This document shows, piece after piece, positions 33,531-47,870 of a stretch of DNA of 64,000 nucleotides. The notes beneath the pieces were generated by a model, which saw only the letters and a program-made list of their open reading frames with translations, was not told the origin of the DNA and did not search any database. The position numbers and the translations under genes were made by a program. The stretch is taken from positions 679,875 through 743,874 of the forward strand of contig JANPWX010020521.1 in the NCBI GenBank assembly GCA_024734555.1, given 5' to 3'. The DNA comes from Trochalopteron elliotii. Its lineage: Eukaryota; Chordata; Aves; Passeriformes; Leiothrichidae. Every line of letters starts with the position of its first letter. Position 1 is the first letter of the stretch.

Positions 33531-36500
33531 TTAAACTCACATTCTATGAAGATTAATGGAAAAGCTGATTGGAAAGGTAGTTAATAATTAATGAACCTGA
33601 TCTCTATCTAGTGCATATATAATTTTAAAAGGTGTGATTATTCTTTTCTCATTAGCAATTCAATAATTATCTTCTGCCTAATACATCCATACAGACTTCA
33701 GCATCTAGCATCCACATAAAAAATTGATTTCAAGATATGGTGAGAGGTTGCCTGGCAACAGCTCTGTTATTTTATTTTATTTTGAATGGCATTTTTGGGG
33801 CAGAGAGTGAGGAAGGGAAGAGCTGGGAAAGAAGTTTGACTCGAGAGGCTTGCTCTGATCTAGATTCCTGTGTTTCTGCAGGGCTGTGATTCTGCTCAGT
33901 GTGGTTGTGGGCCCACTGGAGATTGTCCCTGGCAGCTCTTTGCCTTTGTGTCTGACTCAAGCTGTGTAACTCCTTCTTCGACCCAGACAAACCAACCTCT
34001 TTAAGAGACACAAATAAACACATTATTTTGATGTTGGTCACATGAGGAAGTTCTGTGATGTCTGGCTCTGGAGAGGAATGCTTTCTCCTTGGCATACTTG
34101 CCAGAGTAATCACACTGAAAAGAACAATCTTCATGCAGATCTGGGTTTAGTTTCTTTTCTGCTGGTTGCACAGTAGTCCTACTCAGTCCTTCCCGGGGTT
34201 GCTACAATTGTCAGCTGTGCTCACCTGGAATGGGAGTCTCGGGACTATAGGCAGCAAATAAACATTCAAAGTGTCCTTTCTCAGTATACTTGGGACCCAT
34301 GTTCCAATGACACTCAGTTTAATGTAGAAAGGATAGTTTGGTCACTTTTTTAGATTTTTTTGACTGCTGTGTTCTGATTCAGTCATAAAGTGTTATAAAA
34401 TACTTTATATTCAAATAAAATAAAAGTAGGTCAAAGGAAAAGAAAAAGTGAAAAGACTGGAAAAACAAAATACATCATCAAAGCAGTACACTGAATAGGC
34501 AAGATGGGAGCTTAAAGGCATGCTAATATGCCAAAAGTACAACGCAGAAAACTGAAAAAGAAACCTAAAAAGGAAAGAACAAGAAGCAAAAACCAAAACA
34601 AAACCCATTAAAAAAAAAAAAACAAACCAAACCCCATAGAACTTAATATCAGATCTTTTATATTTCTGTCATATTTCTGGACTACCTACCTACAAATCCT
34701 ATGCATGTTTCTGCAAAAGCTGTAGCCCAGGGGAAAAAAGTTGACTGACCATAAAACTTCCATTGGGAAAAGCAAATCAAATAGTGCAAAATCTCTGGAT
34801 ATTTTAACAGCAGTAAATCAAGAGTATGAGGTTCTGATTCTGCCCCTTATGAAGCCGCCTTCTAAGGACTGTAATTTTCCTCTATACAGTGCTGCCATTT
34901 TTTCCATCTATTCACTCCTGGTAGAAAAGTAATGAAATTGTATCACTTGTTTCTTAGGTTGCTTGAGCCATTATCCAACAGTTTTCTCCACATCCCATTG
35001 AGTTCATACATTGAAACTGCATGGTTTTGAAAGAGTATTACTCACCTTTGAGATTTTGACTAGGTTTGTTCTTGTCAAAAAAGCCAATCTATTTTACTCA
35101 TCTTTTAGTTATGGTTTTATAGTAAATGCATCACACATGTAAAGTGCTGAAGACAGAAGTTCCTGATGTGTTAACTTCTGTATTAAAAAAAGTTTTTGCT
35201 TTACATTGTGGGTTCTTTTGATATCCCACAAAATAGATTCTTGGGGGAAAATATTATGGATTTTTTTTTCATACTATTCTTTTAATGAATGATGGATGCT
35301 ACATGGGAAAATTTGGATTCATTTTGCTGGTTTTGTTTTGAGGTAAAAGAAAAACCAAACAGATGAGATAAAAGCAAAGGGATCAACATCAGCACAAAGA
35401 GTCTCAGTATGAACTAGGCCTTCTAGATCTGCTTTTAAACTTACCCTTTTTGTCTGATTTTCTGCTCTTGCTTTCACTTACAGCATTATTAGTGATAATA
35501 ATAGTGGGAAATACTGAGAAATCACCTACCGCATGCAACTTACAGCCTTCTAATGCCATTATCACTTGGTCCTTCTCTGAAACAGAATAAAATCTCATCT
35601 ACATCCATATTGCCATCATTTTATATTTCGAAAGGAAAGGATGAGCATATATGCATCCCAGAAAGCAATTTACTGTCTGTGCTTATAAAATAGGCATTCA
35701 TGCAATTGACAGTAATAGTTGTTAATTTATTTAAATCAGAGGTATCTGTTCCTTATTACTGGCAGATAGTTTTGGTGGTTTTCAGTCTGATCTTTGAACT
35801 AAATAATAAAGAATGGCATTCACCCTTCTGTGCAAAAGCATGTTAGAATTTAGTTCTAACACTGCCCCTTAGAGTGACTGCAAACTCTCCTATCATGGTG
35901 TTACCTGGAAACAGCACTAGAACATATTCAGCTATGAATAGAAATATTGTTACACAAAGAATTTAGGACAGTAACCTGTCAACCCAGCCTGAAATTCTTT
36001 GTCTCTCTTAGAGCAGTTCATTAATTGCTAATTTCAGAGAGCAGCCTTTCTGTACCAGTATGAATGTGCCAGTAATTTAATTTAGAACATGTTTGCTTTA
36101 CACTAGTTTGCTTTACAAATTGTCAAAGGCAGTAGCAGTAAAGATTTTGTAAAAGGCCATGGATATAATAGCTGTTTCTTACTTTGTCTACTATGACTGT
36201 CCCTCTGTCAGGAATGAAATTCAGTTGAATTGACGTGATTTGTTCTAGATAAATTAATGTAGGCTTTGTCTTACTGGTTTATTATCTGAATACTTTGAAA
36301 CAGTCACGTATAATTTTTTCTTGTATCTTCCCAGGAACCAGTTTCAAGTGAAACTGCTCTGCAACTCTTCACGTTGTCGCTTCCACATGCTGTTTTTAGA
36401 GATAAATAATACAGAGGGCTTTCTTCCACTCTTTCTTTGAAGAGATCCTGAAAATCATTGCTGGAGTTTAGAGTGCTGACTGGAATACACATAACTTGTT

Positions 36501-37230
36501 TGGTATTCTTTCAAGACTCTTTCTCCCATTTTCTTGCCAGTTCTTTCACTCCTAGCTAAAGCTATGTTTTGTTCAGGCAACAACCATAAATAAGCTTGAA
36601 TTGCCTTTCTGTGAAGAAAGAAGCAAAAGAGAGAGATGAATGCTCCAGCCTTCTCTATTTCTCCTTTATTTCCTTTCCCCTTAGTTAAATTGCTGAATTA
36701 TAAATTTCTTTGTAGGCCCCCCACATGACTTGACTTTACACATTTTTTTCAGCCTCTGCAACACACTGTGCCTCATTTTGTGCCTTAGGGTATGGGTTTT
36801 TTGATTTACAGTTACATGCTCAGGTTAATCCTTTGAATTCATGCTCCACTTAGTTATAGCTTTTTAATAACAATATAATTTGGGCACATCATCTTTCCAG
36901 AAAGAATTCAGTTTAAGCTGAACTCAATCCTTCCCATTTCTGTGTATAGGAAAAGACCTAAGCAGAGGATGTTCCCACCTGTGGTTGTAACATGGAGGCT
37001 GCAGTGGGACTGTTTTCCCAGAACTCAAGTACTGCCTTGCTCTTAGCCCTGTGTTACCTCTTCCTGAACACTCCTGTGATGAGCACACAAGCAGTTCCTC
37101 AGCAACTCTGACACAAGGAACCCAAGCAAACAGGAGAGGTTGATGAGCAGCAATCTTCTTCATCAATGTGGCTTTTTGTAGACACATTGCGTGTCTTCTT
37201 TCCATTAGCAACAGGGAAATACACTCCTAA
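33531..37230. other. A+T-rich non-coding stretch
   Basis: No gene recognised. An RFX-type palindrome (33747-33759) is listed separately. An A-rich tract lies at 34609-34622. ORFs of at most 120 codons lack motifs. Confidence 0.45.
33747..33759. promoter_or_regulatory. RFX-type X-box palindrome
   Basis: GTTGCC and GGCAAC are perfect inverted half-sites around a single T. This is a textbook RFX-class X-box arrangement with a one-base spacer. It lies about 220 bp outside the CR1 element, in single-copy sequence, and no promoter is recognised nearby. Confidence 0.45.
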
Positions 37231-37633
37231 TGGTAATTGAGAGATGGGGATATCCAAGTTTGGATCAGAAGCTGATTTTATTGAGTATACAAGGTGTTTA
37301 TATAGAGTTTTACTTGTATGGCACTTACATAGGCTTCTGGTTTTGGTAACAATTTCCCATTAGTTACACATTCTTCATGACATCACATCACCTGGTAACA
37401 TTATCTTATCACAAAGTTTTACAACATGTTTCCTGGTCCCTTCTTTCCCAGAGAGCATCTATCTGTGTTTTTCTGTCCCAGGGTTTCTGCTCGATCAGGC
37501 TTAAGGTATCAGGCTCCTTTACCAGTTTCATTGTACTCTCTATTTCCCATACACTCCTAGTGAAATTTTGTATGAGGATAAACCAAAGAGGTAAGCTAGA
37601 CCTGTGAATTCCAGTGACAAATGGTACCCCACA
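37231..37633 (-). mobile_element. Probable solo LTR
   Basis: On the minus strand it starts TGTGGGGTACC (plus-strand end 37633) and has TATATAAA (plus 37297-37304) followed 15-20 bp later by AATAAA (plus 37277-37282), the compact U3/R signal order of an LTR. The 3' end is provisionally set at TGGTAATTGAG on the plus strand (37231). I could not find a matching target-site duplication, so the 3' boundary may be off by tens of bases. Confidence 0.6.
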
Positions 37634-38752
37634 AACTACATCAATCAAGTCCAATGTTTGTTTTCATCTTCCTTTCTGCAGTAACTGGCATTAAATATCA
37701 GTCTCCATGAGTATCCCTTGACTGTCACCTCAGATAAAGTGGTGTTTTCCAATCTCCTATATGTTGGCAGAATAGAACACGTATTTAAAATTTGACTTCA
37801 AAATTTTAGTTCCTATTTCAGCTGACAGAACACTGGAACCAATTACTGACTTGGACAGAAGGAATGGATATTTGCTTGTGATCTCTGGTGATTTGAGCTG
37901 TGGAAAAAATGAATGAATTCCAACAAGTCATTTGCTACTTCTACAGCAGAAAAATAAATACCCCAAGCCCTGCATTGTTATTTTCATGAGAGAAACAAAA
38001 ATTGGAAAAGCAATCATTGGTTCATCTAGGAAAACCAATAATTGAAAAGGGGACTGAAGCCAAGTGGTCTGATTGTTAATACTAAGTACCATTTGTAGAT
38101 GGCAGTACTTGCGTTAACTTTGTCAACCACTCTGTTATATAATTAGGTAAATAGAAATGAACTTTGAACTTTTGCTTCCCTTTAATTGCCTACTTCACAT
38201 ATTGAAAGTATAGGTAAGTATAACCTGATTTTGACAAGTTTGTGATGTATTTTCCTTAAGCATCAAAGAATTTGAGAATCTTGAGTATATATGATATCTA
38301 AATTTTTAAGCCTCAGCACATAAATATGATTAGATATATCCCACAGATCACCTGTTTCTGGAAAGATCTTAATATGTTCTATAGATTTTTGAAAATATTA
38401 CTTGATTAGATTTCCCATTTGCAGGCGTTTTTAATTTTTGTAAGATGTACATTAAAAAGACAAGTTATATTTCTTTCTCAGATTGCTAACCCAGTTTTGT
38501 GATAGAGTTTAAAAAATGAATTTATAGGTCTTAAACATAATATGGTGTGCTAACTGAAAACTTAACTAGAATGGTATTGGTGAATTCCTTAGTCATGAAT
38601 TTCCCAGGCATAATTTAGCAAAGCATCAAAAATAGCAAGAGTTTTCATCCATTAAAACATAAATCTTCAAGTAATTGTCCTTAAAGTTTTGCCTTTTGTT
38701 CATTATATTTCAATGAACAATATTACTTCATTGAGCTTTAAATTCTGTTTGC
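37634..38752. other. A+T-rich non-coding stretch
   Basis: No ORF of note and no recognised repeat. Confidence 0.5.
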
Positions 38753-38982
38753 TATAAGAGGAAGTTTGCCTTGGATATTAGGAAGCAGTTCTTTACTGTG
38801 AGCATGGTCAGACACTGGCACAGGTTGCCCAGGGAAGCCGTGGCTGCCCCATCCCTGGAGGTCTTCATGACCAGGTTGGACAGGGTTCTGAGCAACCTGG
38901 GGTAGTGGAAAGATGTCCTTGTCTATGGGATTGGATGAGCTTTGGTGTCCTTTCCAACCCAAGCTTTTCTATGATTCAATGA
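38753..38982 (+). mobile_element. CR1 LINE 3' tail fragment
   Basis: Sense-strand CR1 3' UTR: it contains TATTAGGAAGCAGTTCTTTA, AGGTTGCCCAGGGAAGC, TCCTTTCCAACCC and the terminal TCTATGATTCAATGA. It is short and severely 5'-truncated, as most CR1 copies are. Confidence 0.92.
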
Positions 38983-41670
38983 GTTTGTGAACAGCTGACA
39001 TTGTATGTTTTTGGCCTATTCCAGGACCTATTTGGAGACTTGCATGCCTTCACACTTTTGTCTGTAGTCATTTACCTAGCCAATCCTATCAGATCATCTT
39101 TGAAAAGGGTATCAGTTTTTATTATTTTTGCCATTATATTCAATGGCAAATTGAAAGTCATTACAAATGTAATCTATCTTACTAGCATTAAAGAGATGCA
39201 AATTAGAATGCTTTGATTTTGCATAACTTTCCATTCACAGCAATAATTTTGCTGAACCTTTACATTTCCTTCCAAGAAAATAATTGTGACATCAAATAAA
39301 AGACTTAGTAACTTATGGCATCTAGCTCAACCCACAAAAACCTAGAGTTCCCAGCTTACATAAGTAATGAACAAATGAACCCCATCTTTCCATCTTAAGG
39401 GACCTTCCCATAATTCACTAACAGCTTCAGGTCTGCCAAAAACTTTATAAATACTACAATATGAGAAGTATTATAGATACATTTGATTAACTCCTGGCTT
39501 GTGTTTTAGCTTTCCCAAGAGACCATACATGGCAGACCAGTGGTAAAAGTGGCATGCATTTAGGCTCTCCTCTTTCTAAACCTGCCTTCCTTCCCTACAG
39601 CTTTCCATTGGTATAGGGCTCCAATTAGCAACATCAGGTGTCACAGTTACAATTGAAAAGAAAATATACTCTATTTGTTTATACTACTGAACAACCATTG
39701 TATAAACTTGCTGTTCTGGATCCTGACTTGTAACCAGGGCCCCCTCCTGTTAAGACTGTTTAAAAGGTCCTCCTGTCACCTGCCCATCCTTTACCAGTGG
39801 CACAAATACCTGAAAGCTGCACCTCCTAAACTATGGGGGTGATTATGGCTCTTTTTCAGTTTTGTGCTTTGAGCAATGGTGTTTTAAGGTCTGGCTGTTG
39901 AGAAACTGAGCTGTCTGCAGAGCAGGGAGAAATGGAGCATCTCATCAGACATCTCTTGTTCATCAGTCTGACCCTGCAGTCTTTGATTCACACCAATGGT
40001 TAGCAATGAAAAGATTTTTAGAGTATTTGGAGCCATTGAGTTCCCCTATGTCTCCAGTTCTATATTTAATTAAAAACAGGCAGTTTTCCCTGTATCATTT
40101 TTTCTCAATACATACTTTTTCTTTCCAATAAATAAAACCAAGCAGATATAAATAAAGCTTTCACAGGTCCTAGCAGCAGCAATATAATTTCTCATTCCTG
40201 AATCACAAAACGCATTTAAAAAACTTAATTTACTGATTATATTGATCAATCTCTTTTATGTAGATAATTGCTTAGATTTACATATCGTACTTTAAAGCTA
40301 GGATTGGAGTATTGTGCAGGAAATAAAAATAGGCCACACTTTGGTCGCAGTCCAGCCAAAACATAAATATCCATGCTTCCTTTATCTAGAAATGCTTAAG
40401 CAAAATGTCCTTGTCTTGCTGAGACTGATGAAATAGCTAATCACACTGAAAGGATCTAATTCTGTAGCATTCCAACCCTGCAAAATCTGGGAGTGTAGCA
40501 ACATTGCAGAGAGAAGAGTCTTGCTGAGCAGCTGAACACTGCATTTTGAGTCATCAGAGGCTCTGCTGGACTGGAGTTCATGCACAGTTCTGCTGATTTG
40601 CTGAACTCTCTGGAAGCAGAGAAACAGAATCATCGGCCTGTGATGAAACTTTTAATCTCCCTATAATTCAGAAAGCTAGCCCAGCAGGCTTTGAACTAAT
40701 CAAAACTCAAAATATGCACTTGGAGCAGACCTTTTAAGATGAAGGCTGTTTTATCTGAACACTGTATGGCTTCTGATCATAAGTACAGAGAGCTCTTTCA
40801 GAGATGCCAAATCTTTCTATAGTTAAATAGTTTCCTTTCAAGCTTAACTTTTTATGCATGTAGTATTTTTGGAGCAGATAGGTTCCATAAAAGCAGTAAG
40901 AATTTCTTTGCATTCCCAGTGAAAAAAAATATTTCTCCTTGAGGGAACTGAAAAGCTCTAAAAAAACATAAGCTCTGTCATACAAAGTTTAATGGGAGGG
41001 GAATGATATCTTGTACCCAGCTCTTCATAGTATCACTATGTTCTAAGGTAAAAGATAGTATTGAAGCTCCTCTGCATAGGAATTAAAACTTTTTTTAGAT
41101 ATGTTTGATCTCTTAGTAACTGACTGCCTGACTGATGTTTAAGAATTTACTGTTCTTACCTGGAGTGAAATACACTTAATTGGGTATTACTTTTTCAAGG
41201 ATAAATATCCAAGATTTAAACCTGGCTCCTTAGCCCAGAGTGTTTCCTATTTTAATGCTGTCTGTCATGATATCAGCAGTATTTGTATAGACAGGAGCTA
41301 GAAATACAAATGCATTTAGTTATCACACTTTGGGATTTATGCTGAGTGCTAACACCCCAGCAGAACTGTAATCCCCTTTGCCCCATATGCTAAGTAATTT
41401 TGTTAAATTGCTGGCTTTCTTCAGAACTGCGTAGAAGTCAAAGGCTGATGACAGTGTCAGGTGAATAACAAGAAATATTTTTGTCCTCTGAAGAATATTA
41501 ACATATAGAACTATGCTTAAAAAGTGGGCAACATTACTGAAACTATATTACATTAACTATTGAACAGCCATTCATTTTGCAAGACTGTGACTGGTTTATA
41601 CTGAATATAGCCTCATTCATTTCAGCCTTCTCTGGGTTAATCACATGCCTGTCTTAGAAGAGTTTTGTTC
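38983..41670. other. A+T-rich non-coding stretch
   Basis: No gene or element recognised; ORFs are at most 83 codons. Confidence 0.5.
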
Positions 41671-41675
41671 CCAGA

Positions 41676-42142
41676 TGAAAAATTGTTTGCACCTGGTGGG
41701 TTAACACAACGCTTAATTTTCAAAACCCACTGGCCTGTTGAACCATAGAATGCTCATTCTGTAGGAAGGAGAACAGGAAAGCAACCACCTCACTTGTGCC
41801 AACTTTTGCCACTTCACTGGGCAGTCAGGTGTCAGTTTGGGGTTGGTGACCCCCAGAAACCACCAGAGAGATCCCCAGGACAGAGGAACATGAGGAGAGG
41901 GGAGAAAACAGATGTTAATGATTTGGAGGAAATGTTTATCATACGTATGTTTATTCCAGGAAAATCAATGAATATGTATGTAAAATATAGTATATAAACA
42001 GGAGCTTTTTCTATAACCGGTATGCACAACTTTCAGAGGAGATATCCCCTCATGCATCCAGTCAAATAAAGAATTCCTGCTTTGTAAGGCTACATTAGTG
42101 TTATGGAGTTTTTATTTTTACGGATTTTTGGTAAGAGTTTCA
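41676..42142 (+). mobile_element. Solo LTR with 5-bp target-site duplication
   Basis: The segment starts TGAAAAATTG and ends AGAGTTTCA, so its ends form a 5-bp inverted pair TGAAA/TTTCA. It is flanked by a perfect duplication CCAGA (41671-41675 and 42143-42147). TATATAAA (41991-41998) and AATAAA (42065-42070) are correctly ordered on the plus strand. It is 467 bp long and no internal retroviral region is present. Confidence 0.85.
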
Positions 42143-42147
42143 CCAGA

Positions 42148-45100
42148 TGGCTGTTATCCACACACAACACAATAAATGCAAAGTACATCCTTAGTACGGG
42201 ATTTCCAGGTAGGATCACACTGCAAAATAAGGACTACCAGTCAATAGGCACTAACTAGATTTAGGAGGAGATGGATCTCTCAGAATATTAAGGGAGCATC
42301 AGAAAGTGGGTTGTGAAATTTGTATCAATTTATAGGTTGAAGGCATCCCCCATTTTTTTTCCCTGTAAAACTAGTAATATAGTCAGGACAGCTTTATTGA
42401 TTTCTTAGTTAAAAGAATATGCATGGGCCACAATTTTCAAAGAGAGACACAGCAGGCACATAATGTCTAGTGCTCCATGCAAAGCTGTTCCAAATATTGA
42501 CCCTACCATCAAGTGTTGTTGCTATTAGTGTGATGTCCACGAGTTACAGTAATTACAGAAAAGCTGAAAAACACTGGTTTCTCTCTGTTCTCATTTCAAT
42601 TTTTAAACTGTTGTTTTCAGAGCAGACAATATGTTCTTCCTTCTTTGCAGATTTAGGTGTAAGCAAGGACATGGAAACAAGCAGTTGCTGTGACACATGA
42701 CCTACATGCTCTCTGTAAGTTTTTGCATTTAAAATCCTTTCTTGATTTCTGCCCTAACAAAATAAGTGCAACCACTTAAGGAAAGTATGTGATATAATTA
42801 CAGGATAAATCAAGGATAAACCAAGTTATTTTTATTTATGTGTCATCTAAGGCAATATAGTTAGTGAACTGTTTCAAACTGCAATAAACTGACAGCAGAA
42901 TGAATGTATTAAGTAGAACAAAAAGAAAGAAAAATAACTATAATAGTGTCTTACATAAAAGAAATTTGTATTGTTAGATAGCAATATCCCATGATACTGT
43001 CAACTGTGAGAATTCAAAACCAAAAATCCAGTCCCCCAAAAAACACATCACTGACTTTAATGAACATTAAAACAATGATAGCAAAAAATTATTTCCTTTT
43101 CCTCCTCCCAAAGTACATGCCAATTCAAGAAACTTGTTCCTGTGAGAATGAAATCTGAAAGGGAAGAAATGGTGCATCAAACTAGCAGCTAAAAGAGATG
43201 ACATAAAAATAACTATGTTTTAAGGTAACAGTTATTCCAATACACAAGAACACCAGGAAATATATTGCAAAAGTAAAATTATTACATCAGACTCCTTTCA
43301 ATGCACTGAAAATCAAAAAAGATCCATTGCAAGTAATGACATATTGCTGCAGTACAGTACAGTACAGTACAAATCATAGTTGAAGTATGTAGGTATAAAA
43401 TAGAAATATTTAATTGCTATTTTCACTGTTCCATTTAAAATAAAAAGTATCCTGATGTAATTTTTCATAAATAAAAAGTCTAATAACAAGGTAGTAAGAA
43501 CACATCTTTCAGAAGAGGAAATGAAGGCTAAAGGATATTTATATGTAACTATTTAAAATTTTTTTAATGTGTAAGGAGTTGAAATTAAGAGGAAAGAGGA
43601 CGTGATGAGGATTACCCTAGAGTAATGGTTCTCTATGTAATTTCTGACAGCCACATCTGACCACATTTCTCTCACAATACAGTGGAAACCATTTAAAAAG
43701 AAGCTTTCTATTTTTTGTTTCTATTTTCTCAAGAGGAGAAAAGAGATTGAGGAATGATTAGGAGGCATGTAATATATTCAGGAAATACTCTCACTAGAAT
43801 ATACTCAAAGCAGTCTTCAATCTATTATCCAAGCAGCTCACCAAATAATATTTAAAAGTTGGACGCTGCTTTGGCAAATGCTGTCTCAGTGACAATTCTC
43901 CACTAATAGCAGCTAAATAAAATACATGCCTTTTAAGGTTTCTGTGACAGTTTTTCTTTTCCCAAAATCTTGGTTTATTATTTTAATTTGAGGGAATATC
44001 AAGTGTATTACTACTCAAAGCATTAAAAAAAAAAAGGAGGTAAATTTGCATACTGCAAATGTTATACTGTTGAATTTCTTAATATGTTACGTTCTGAACA
44101 TCAAAACCATAAATGCATAAAGAGCTCACCTGTATTAAAAGGTTCAGGAAGTCCTGTAGTCCAACTACAAATTCAACTATTTGAATTTGGAATAGTAAAT
44201 GGGGAGAAATACCCCTATATACTTCTTTCAGCCTCGAAAACTAATGGCTGCATTTTTGAAGCAAAATTAAAAGTTAAATTTTGCATTCATTTAGTTCTTC
44301 AGTTATACCACTCAAATAAGATGACAAACATTCTTTTCTAATCTGGCACAGGGAAGATATGATACATAATTCATGCCTTTGCAGCCAGTCTTGAAACACT
44401 GAGTGTTTCAATATGGGGTAAAATGTTCACTTTTTAAAGACAGATATCTCCAAAAATGTGGTAAATTTTAAAGTGCACTGCCAAAATATTAATATAGATT
44501 TAATACTTAATATCATGAATTTTTCTTAAGTTATTTATGCAGAGCAAAGAAATATCTGGTGATGCAGTTAAATAAATTAACATTTTGTGCATGATGTATT
44601 TACAGCACAGCATGAAACTGTACAAAGTAAAAAGGATTATAGCACTTGAGTATATAAAGATGAGAAAGCTGTCAATCAATATTAGCCTGTGGGGAAAATA
44701 ATTTTATCCAAAGCAAAAACCACTATGTGGCTTAGAATGAGTGATTAGTAGATAGGACTCCAAAAATAAGAGCCTTAGAGATAAAGATATGAAAAAAACA
44801 AGATAAACAGGTTAATATTTGTTTCTGAAGAATGGGTTTTGGTGTTTTTTTAAGTTAATAGCATATCAGTGTAGCTTTGGAGGACTCATGGTGGCAGGAT
44901 GCTGGTCAAACAGGTGGAAAGGGTCTGTATTTGTGCTGCAGATTTACGGTCCAAAGCCCAGTGATTTGTACCCTTACCTTGTCCTCCTGAGACTGTTTAT
45001 GTGTTTTATGATAAATACTCAACATAAAGCAGAAATAAGCCCCAAAGGGGTCCAGAACAGATGACCACAATGACCACTCTAGCCACTCCAGCTATGAGTT

Positions 45101-47870
45101 TATACATCCACAGCAACATACTGAAATATGTCTCTAATAGGGATGTTCTTACAAAGAACTGACTCTCCGACCAATGCTCTGTTGTAAGTAAACAACTTCA
45201 GGGTTCCTCAGTTGCACCTCTTCCTTGGCTGTGACCACTCCAGATGTCTATGAAACACAACAAGATACTGGCCAAAATCCTTTTGGCTATTAATAAATGT
45301 CATTTCTGGTTAGAATCATGTTTTAGCAAATTTCAGAAATTTTAAATACCCTCATGCTACAAATAGAACAGCTACATTCTTTATCTTATTATTTTTCCAT
45401 TTTACAGTTGCCTCTCTGACAAATCAACCCAGCTAAAACCTGTGGGTAAAATACTGGTAAGCAACTTAGGCATTACATTTTTTAACCTTGAAAACGTAGA
45501 TATTTTTCTTTTCCTCTAATGACTCCAGAAGTAAATAAAACTTTAATGCTTTTTTTTCAAGTTTTTCTTAACAGTTCAGTTCAGATTTGAAACTACAGGA
45601 ATACCAGAGGCTGAATTAGACAAGTGAACAAAAGTATGACAACGGTCTCTATATAAAGCTTAACTTTTAGAATTCTGAAGTGTATATAAAAAGCAATATA
45701 TTGAACATTATTTCTAAAATGTATCTCAATATCCCATCAAAAGAAACAGACCTATGATTTCTGGACTATGGAGGGCAGTAACATTCCTCTTTTTCACCAC
45801 CTTGAAGCTCTCTGTTGAGGCAAGATCCAGATGGATATAGCTCAAAAAGCATGAATTAAAGCATTGAAGCTCTTTTCACTCTTTCTCTTCATTTGCTGAC
45901 TGAATAAAATAATTTCCCTCATAATCCAGCTCTGTTTGTTTCCAGTTTTACTTTTCTCACGTGGAATAGCTGAGTTTACTTTTATATTTTTGGAAGCTGT
46001 AGAATACCAATGACAGAAGTGAAATACTGTTTCATGATTGCGATTGTGCCAATATGCAGAGACTGATAAATACAAGATAACTAAATGCTCTCTTGGTGTT
46101 TTGGAGTTGTTTAAGATACAGGTTTCCTTACTTTTACTTCTTTCTTCTCTTCCTTGTATTGTGTTTTCCCTTTCCTCAGTCCATCCTTCCTCCTTTTCAG
46201 TTACCCAACCTCCCTCCTATTGTTTTCCCATTGAAAATAACATTCTGGCTTCTGGTTTTTCTCATCAACTCCTCTAGGGGGATACTTAAAAAAAAAAATC
46301 CCTATACTTCCTCTGGGACATGATTCCCCAGAAGGGATGGATTTTCACTAACACTCTGACACGAACAAATAGTGGGGGGAAGTGCCTCTCGCTCCAAGTG
46401 AGTGCACTCAGGCTGCCTGCAGCAGAAACATAGCTCTGGGAGTGGTTCAGGCCCTGTCCAGCTTCTCTGCTGTAAATATGTACGTGCAGGAGGAAGCATT
46501 CATTTGGCAGAGCTGCAGCCTTTTTCCTTCCACAGCCCACTCCACACCAGTTCACAGAGATGGCTGGTTGTAAAGAAAAAAGCAGACTGAAAGACACATG
46601 GTGAAGAAGGAAGCATCAGGACTGAGACACTGGTGCTCGCTACCTTGGGTACTTATCTGTCCACACTCCTTTACTCAAGAGAGTGATCCTGAACATCCAA
46701 TGTTGCAAAGCAGGTGTGTAAAGCAAACAGGTCTGAATACATTCCCTACAAGTCTTTCTCAGTGCCTTTTCTTTGGAAGAGAGAGACTGTAGTAAAAAAC
46801 CAGAACAGACTGGACTGACTAAGCCAGAGGGCTTCAGTCCACTTCCACTTTGTGATTTTTTTTTTTTAATTTCTATTTCCTTATGAAGCAAAAGCTGCTC
46901 CACTGTACTTGTTTGGCACCACAAAGGGTAAATAAATTCCTTAGATTGCAGTAGCTCTGCATATTGTTATTTACAAAGTGTCCAGGATAAAGATTTTATG
47001 ACAGACAATTCCATGTTCAATCCTCTGCTTACTGATACCAAGTCTGACCAGCAAATGTTCCTATACAATCAGTCTCAATGTAGTTGTGACATTAGTTACG
47101 TTATTTTGCATGCTAGTATTTGATATTCATGTTTACTAGGAGGTGTTTAGAAAATGGAAAATGTACAGGGCAATGCATAAGGGGATGTTTTATTTGTAAA
47201 AATGTATACAGCTGAGGAGCCATTACAGAAGGACTGGAAGGCAACCTAGAATAAGCAGGAGGTATGTACATGAGGAAAAACTATTAGGAGAAATGTCTGT
47301 TGTGTATGGGCACAGCAACCAACAACACCCCATAGGGTGTCACTCTGCTGCCAGTGACTCTGTTAAAATCAATGGAGTCGCCTGAGGCAATGCAACACGC
47401 TGGAAAACAAGACTGATGAAACCTATGTGACCATGATGGGAAATTAAAACACCAGTCCCCTCTGTTAGGAAAAAAACAACCTGTTTTTCAGAGGAAATGT
47501 CACTTACCCAGTCCCTTACATGCCCTTCATTATTTGCATACTGTGTTGCCTAAACACCACTGGTAGTTGGGAAGTAAATAGTACTTGATACCATAACAGG
47601 AATACAGTGGACGCACAAATCTCCAAGTTGTGCAGCCTCCATGGTCCTCTTGGTTTAGCTTAGCACTGTCTGCACCCCTGTCCATGTCCAAAATACACAT
47701 TTCTTTATGATCTCCAGCTTAAACTCCATGATAGTGCTATCACGATGTGTAAGTTCAGTGTAGAATTTACTGATTAGAATGTGGATGAAACAGCTTGAGA
47801 GTAGCTTGATGAGGATCTAATTGCAGCCTAGAAGCTTAAAAGAAACCAGTGACAATGCAACAGTAATTTT
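42148..47870. other. A+T-rich non-coding stretch
   Basis: No gene recognised. A short AGTAC pentanucleotide repeat lies at 43350-43371, an A11 run at 46287 and a T14 run near 46857. ORFs reach at most 103 codons and are unconvincing. Confidence 0.45.
43350..43371. repeat. Pentanucleotide microsatellite (AGTAC)4
   Basis: Four to five perfect AGTAC units, following GCTGC. Confidence 0.9.
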
